Source: Corynebacterium cystitidis
GTDB taxonomy: Bacteria > Actinomycetota > Actinomycetes > Mycobacteriales > Mycobacteriaceae
Reading direction: 5' to 3'
DNA: 64,000 nucleotides
Assembly: GCF_900187295.1 (NCBI RefSeq)
Contig: NZ_LT906473.1
Location: forward strand, 496,001-560,000
Below the pieces are notes generated by a model, which saw only the letters and a list, made by a program, of their open reading frames with translations, did not search any database and was not told where the DNA came from. Position 1 is the first letter of the stretch, and the number at the start of each line of letters is the position of its first letter. Below are positions 63,559 through 64,000 of this stretch, piece after piece. The translations under genes and the position numbers were made by a program.

Positions 63559-64000
63559 CTATGGGGTTGGTGGTCGAAGGTTGCTTAGCCGTGGAGTGGT
63601 ACTGATTGCTTCGAAATGATCTCGAAGTTGCGGGGCCATAGCGTTGAGCAATTGAACCATATCGTTATATCGTGCTGGGATATTGACGGTTAGTAAGTGT
63701 TCAGCGTGAGCGACTCGGTTTCTTAAAGCATGAATCCGGTCTACTCTGTCATAGACTCCGCGTCCGTTCGGATCGGCCTGTAAGTTGGGGAATGAGTCTC
63801 GAATGTTTGCGTCCCAGAGTTCGTGTCGGATGCGGCTAAGGTTTTGTTCCCTCTGTAATTCTGTTTGATAATCGGGAGCAGAACTTGAGACGGGCTTTGT
63901 GTGAGGGAGAAACTGTTTCCAGTCACCAAATGTCATCTGGGCTACAAGGTCATCGTGAGAGATTGCGGAATTTTTACGGGGGTGGGAGGGGGCTCGTTTA
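63559..64000 (-). CDS. Abi-like protein with HEPN motif, 5' part cut by window edge
   Basis: The frame is open to the end of the window, so the start lies outside; about 147 codons are seen. DDLVAQMTFGDWKQFL is the family's LTFGFW-type segment, and RIHALRNRVAHAEHLL carries R-x4-H of HEPN RNase domains, as in Abi_2/abortive-infection proteins. It may cleave RNA during phage infection. It lies convergent with eno. Confidence 0.65.
   Translation of the reverse strand, partial: KRAPSHPRKNSAISHDDLVAQMTFGDWKQFLPHTKPVSSSAPDYQTELQREQNLSRIRHELWDANIRDSFPNLQADPNGRGVYDRVDRIHALRNRVAHAEHLLTVNIPARYNDMVQLLNAMAPQLRDHFEAISTTPRLSNLRPPTP

Overview
The window comes from a high-GC Gram-positive bacterium, almost certainly a Corynebacterium. 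The evidence is the gene order (LLM oxidoreductase-brnQ-aecD-treS-idi-M3 peptidase-malQ-fadD15, then hemW-hrcA-dnaJ2-rsmE-phoH-ybeY-corC-era-recO-uppS-zur-znr-glyS-dgt-dnaG), a 'cory-CC-star' gene next to cstA, frequent GTG starts and many probable leaderless promoters. No rRNA, tRNA or CRISPR array was seen.

Layout. 0.2-3.2 kb: a convergent hasB-like UDP-glucose dehydrogenase and hasA-like hyaluronan synthase, sharing a terminator. 3.7-7.2 kb: an AEC transporter, then a lipoprotein plus a large Gly-rich PE/PPE-like protein. 7.2-15.8 kb (minus strand): oxidoreductase, brnQ, maltokinase and treS (trehalose to maltose to maltose-1-phosphate), aecD, and an ABC exporter split by an in-frame amber codon. 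15.9-24.6 kb: lipoprotein, idi, a second maltokinase-like protein, esterase, M3 peptidase, two tiny membrane proteins and malQ. 24.8-35.8 kb: fadD15, a hypothetical gene, hemW, the CIRCE-controlled hrcA-dnaJ2 genes, the rsmE-phoH-ybeY-corC chain and pdxY. 36-48 kb: era-recO-uppS-VIT, the zinc regulators zur/znr, glyS, two small paralogous proteins, a TPM-domain protein, dgt and an ArsA-like ATPase. 48.2-50.3 kb: cory-CC-star and cstA. 50.3-56.7 kb is accessory: decayed repeated sequence, a second near-identical copy of the lipoprotein/PPE-like pair, an IS256-family element, and a barnase-type RNase with a barstar-like inhibitor. 56.7-64 kb: dnaG, a DUF559-type gene, mazG, a secreted protein, a transglycosylase, eno and the 3' part of an Abi-like HEPN gene cut by the window edge.

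Three sequence-level signals stand out. First, the two lipoprotein/PPE-like cassettes, about 47 kb apart, are nearly identical except for one variable patch in each of the two partner genes. Second, five 63-bp palindrome-ended elements of fixed length lie only between genes. Third, the 12-mer GCTTNTCGACGA occurs exactly 25 times in 64 kb, on both strands, far above chance. All functional readings are by eye; no database search was run.
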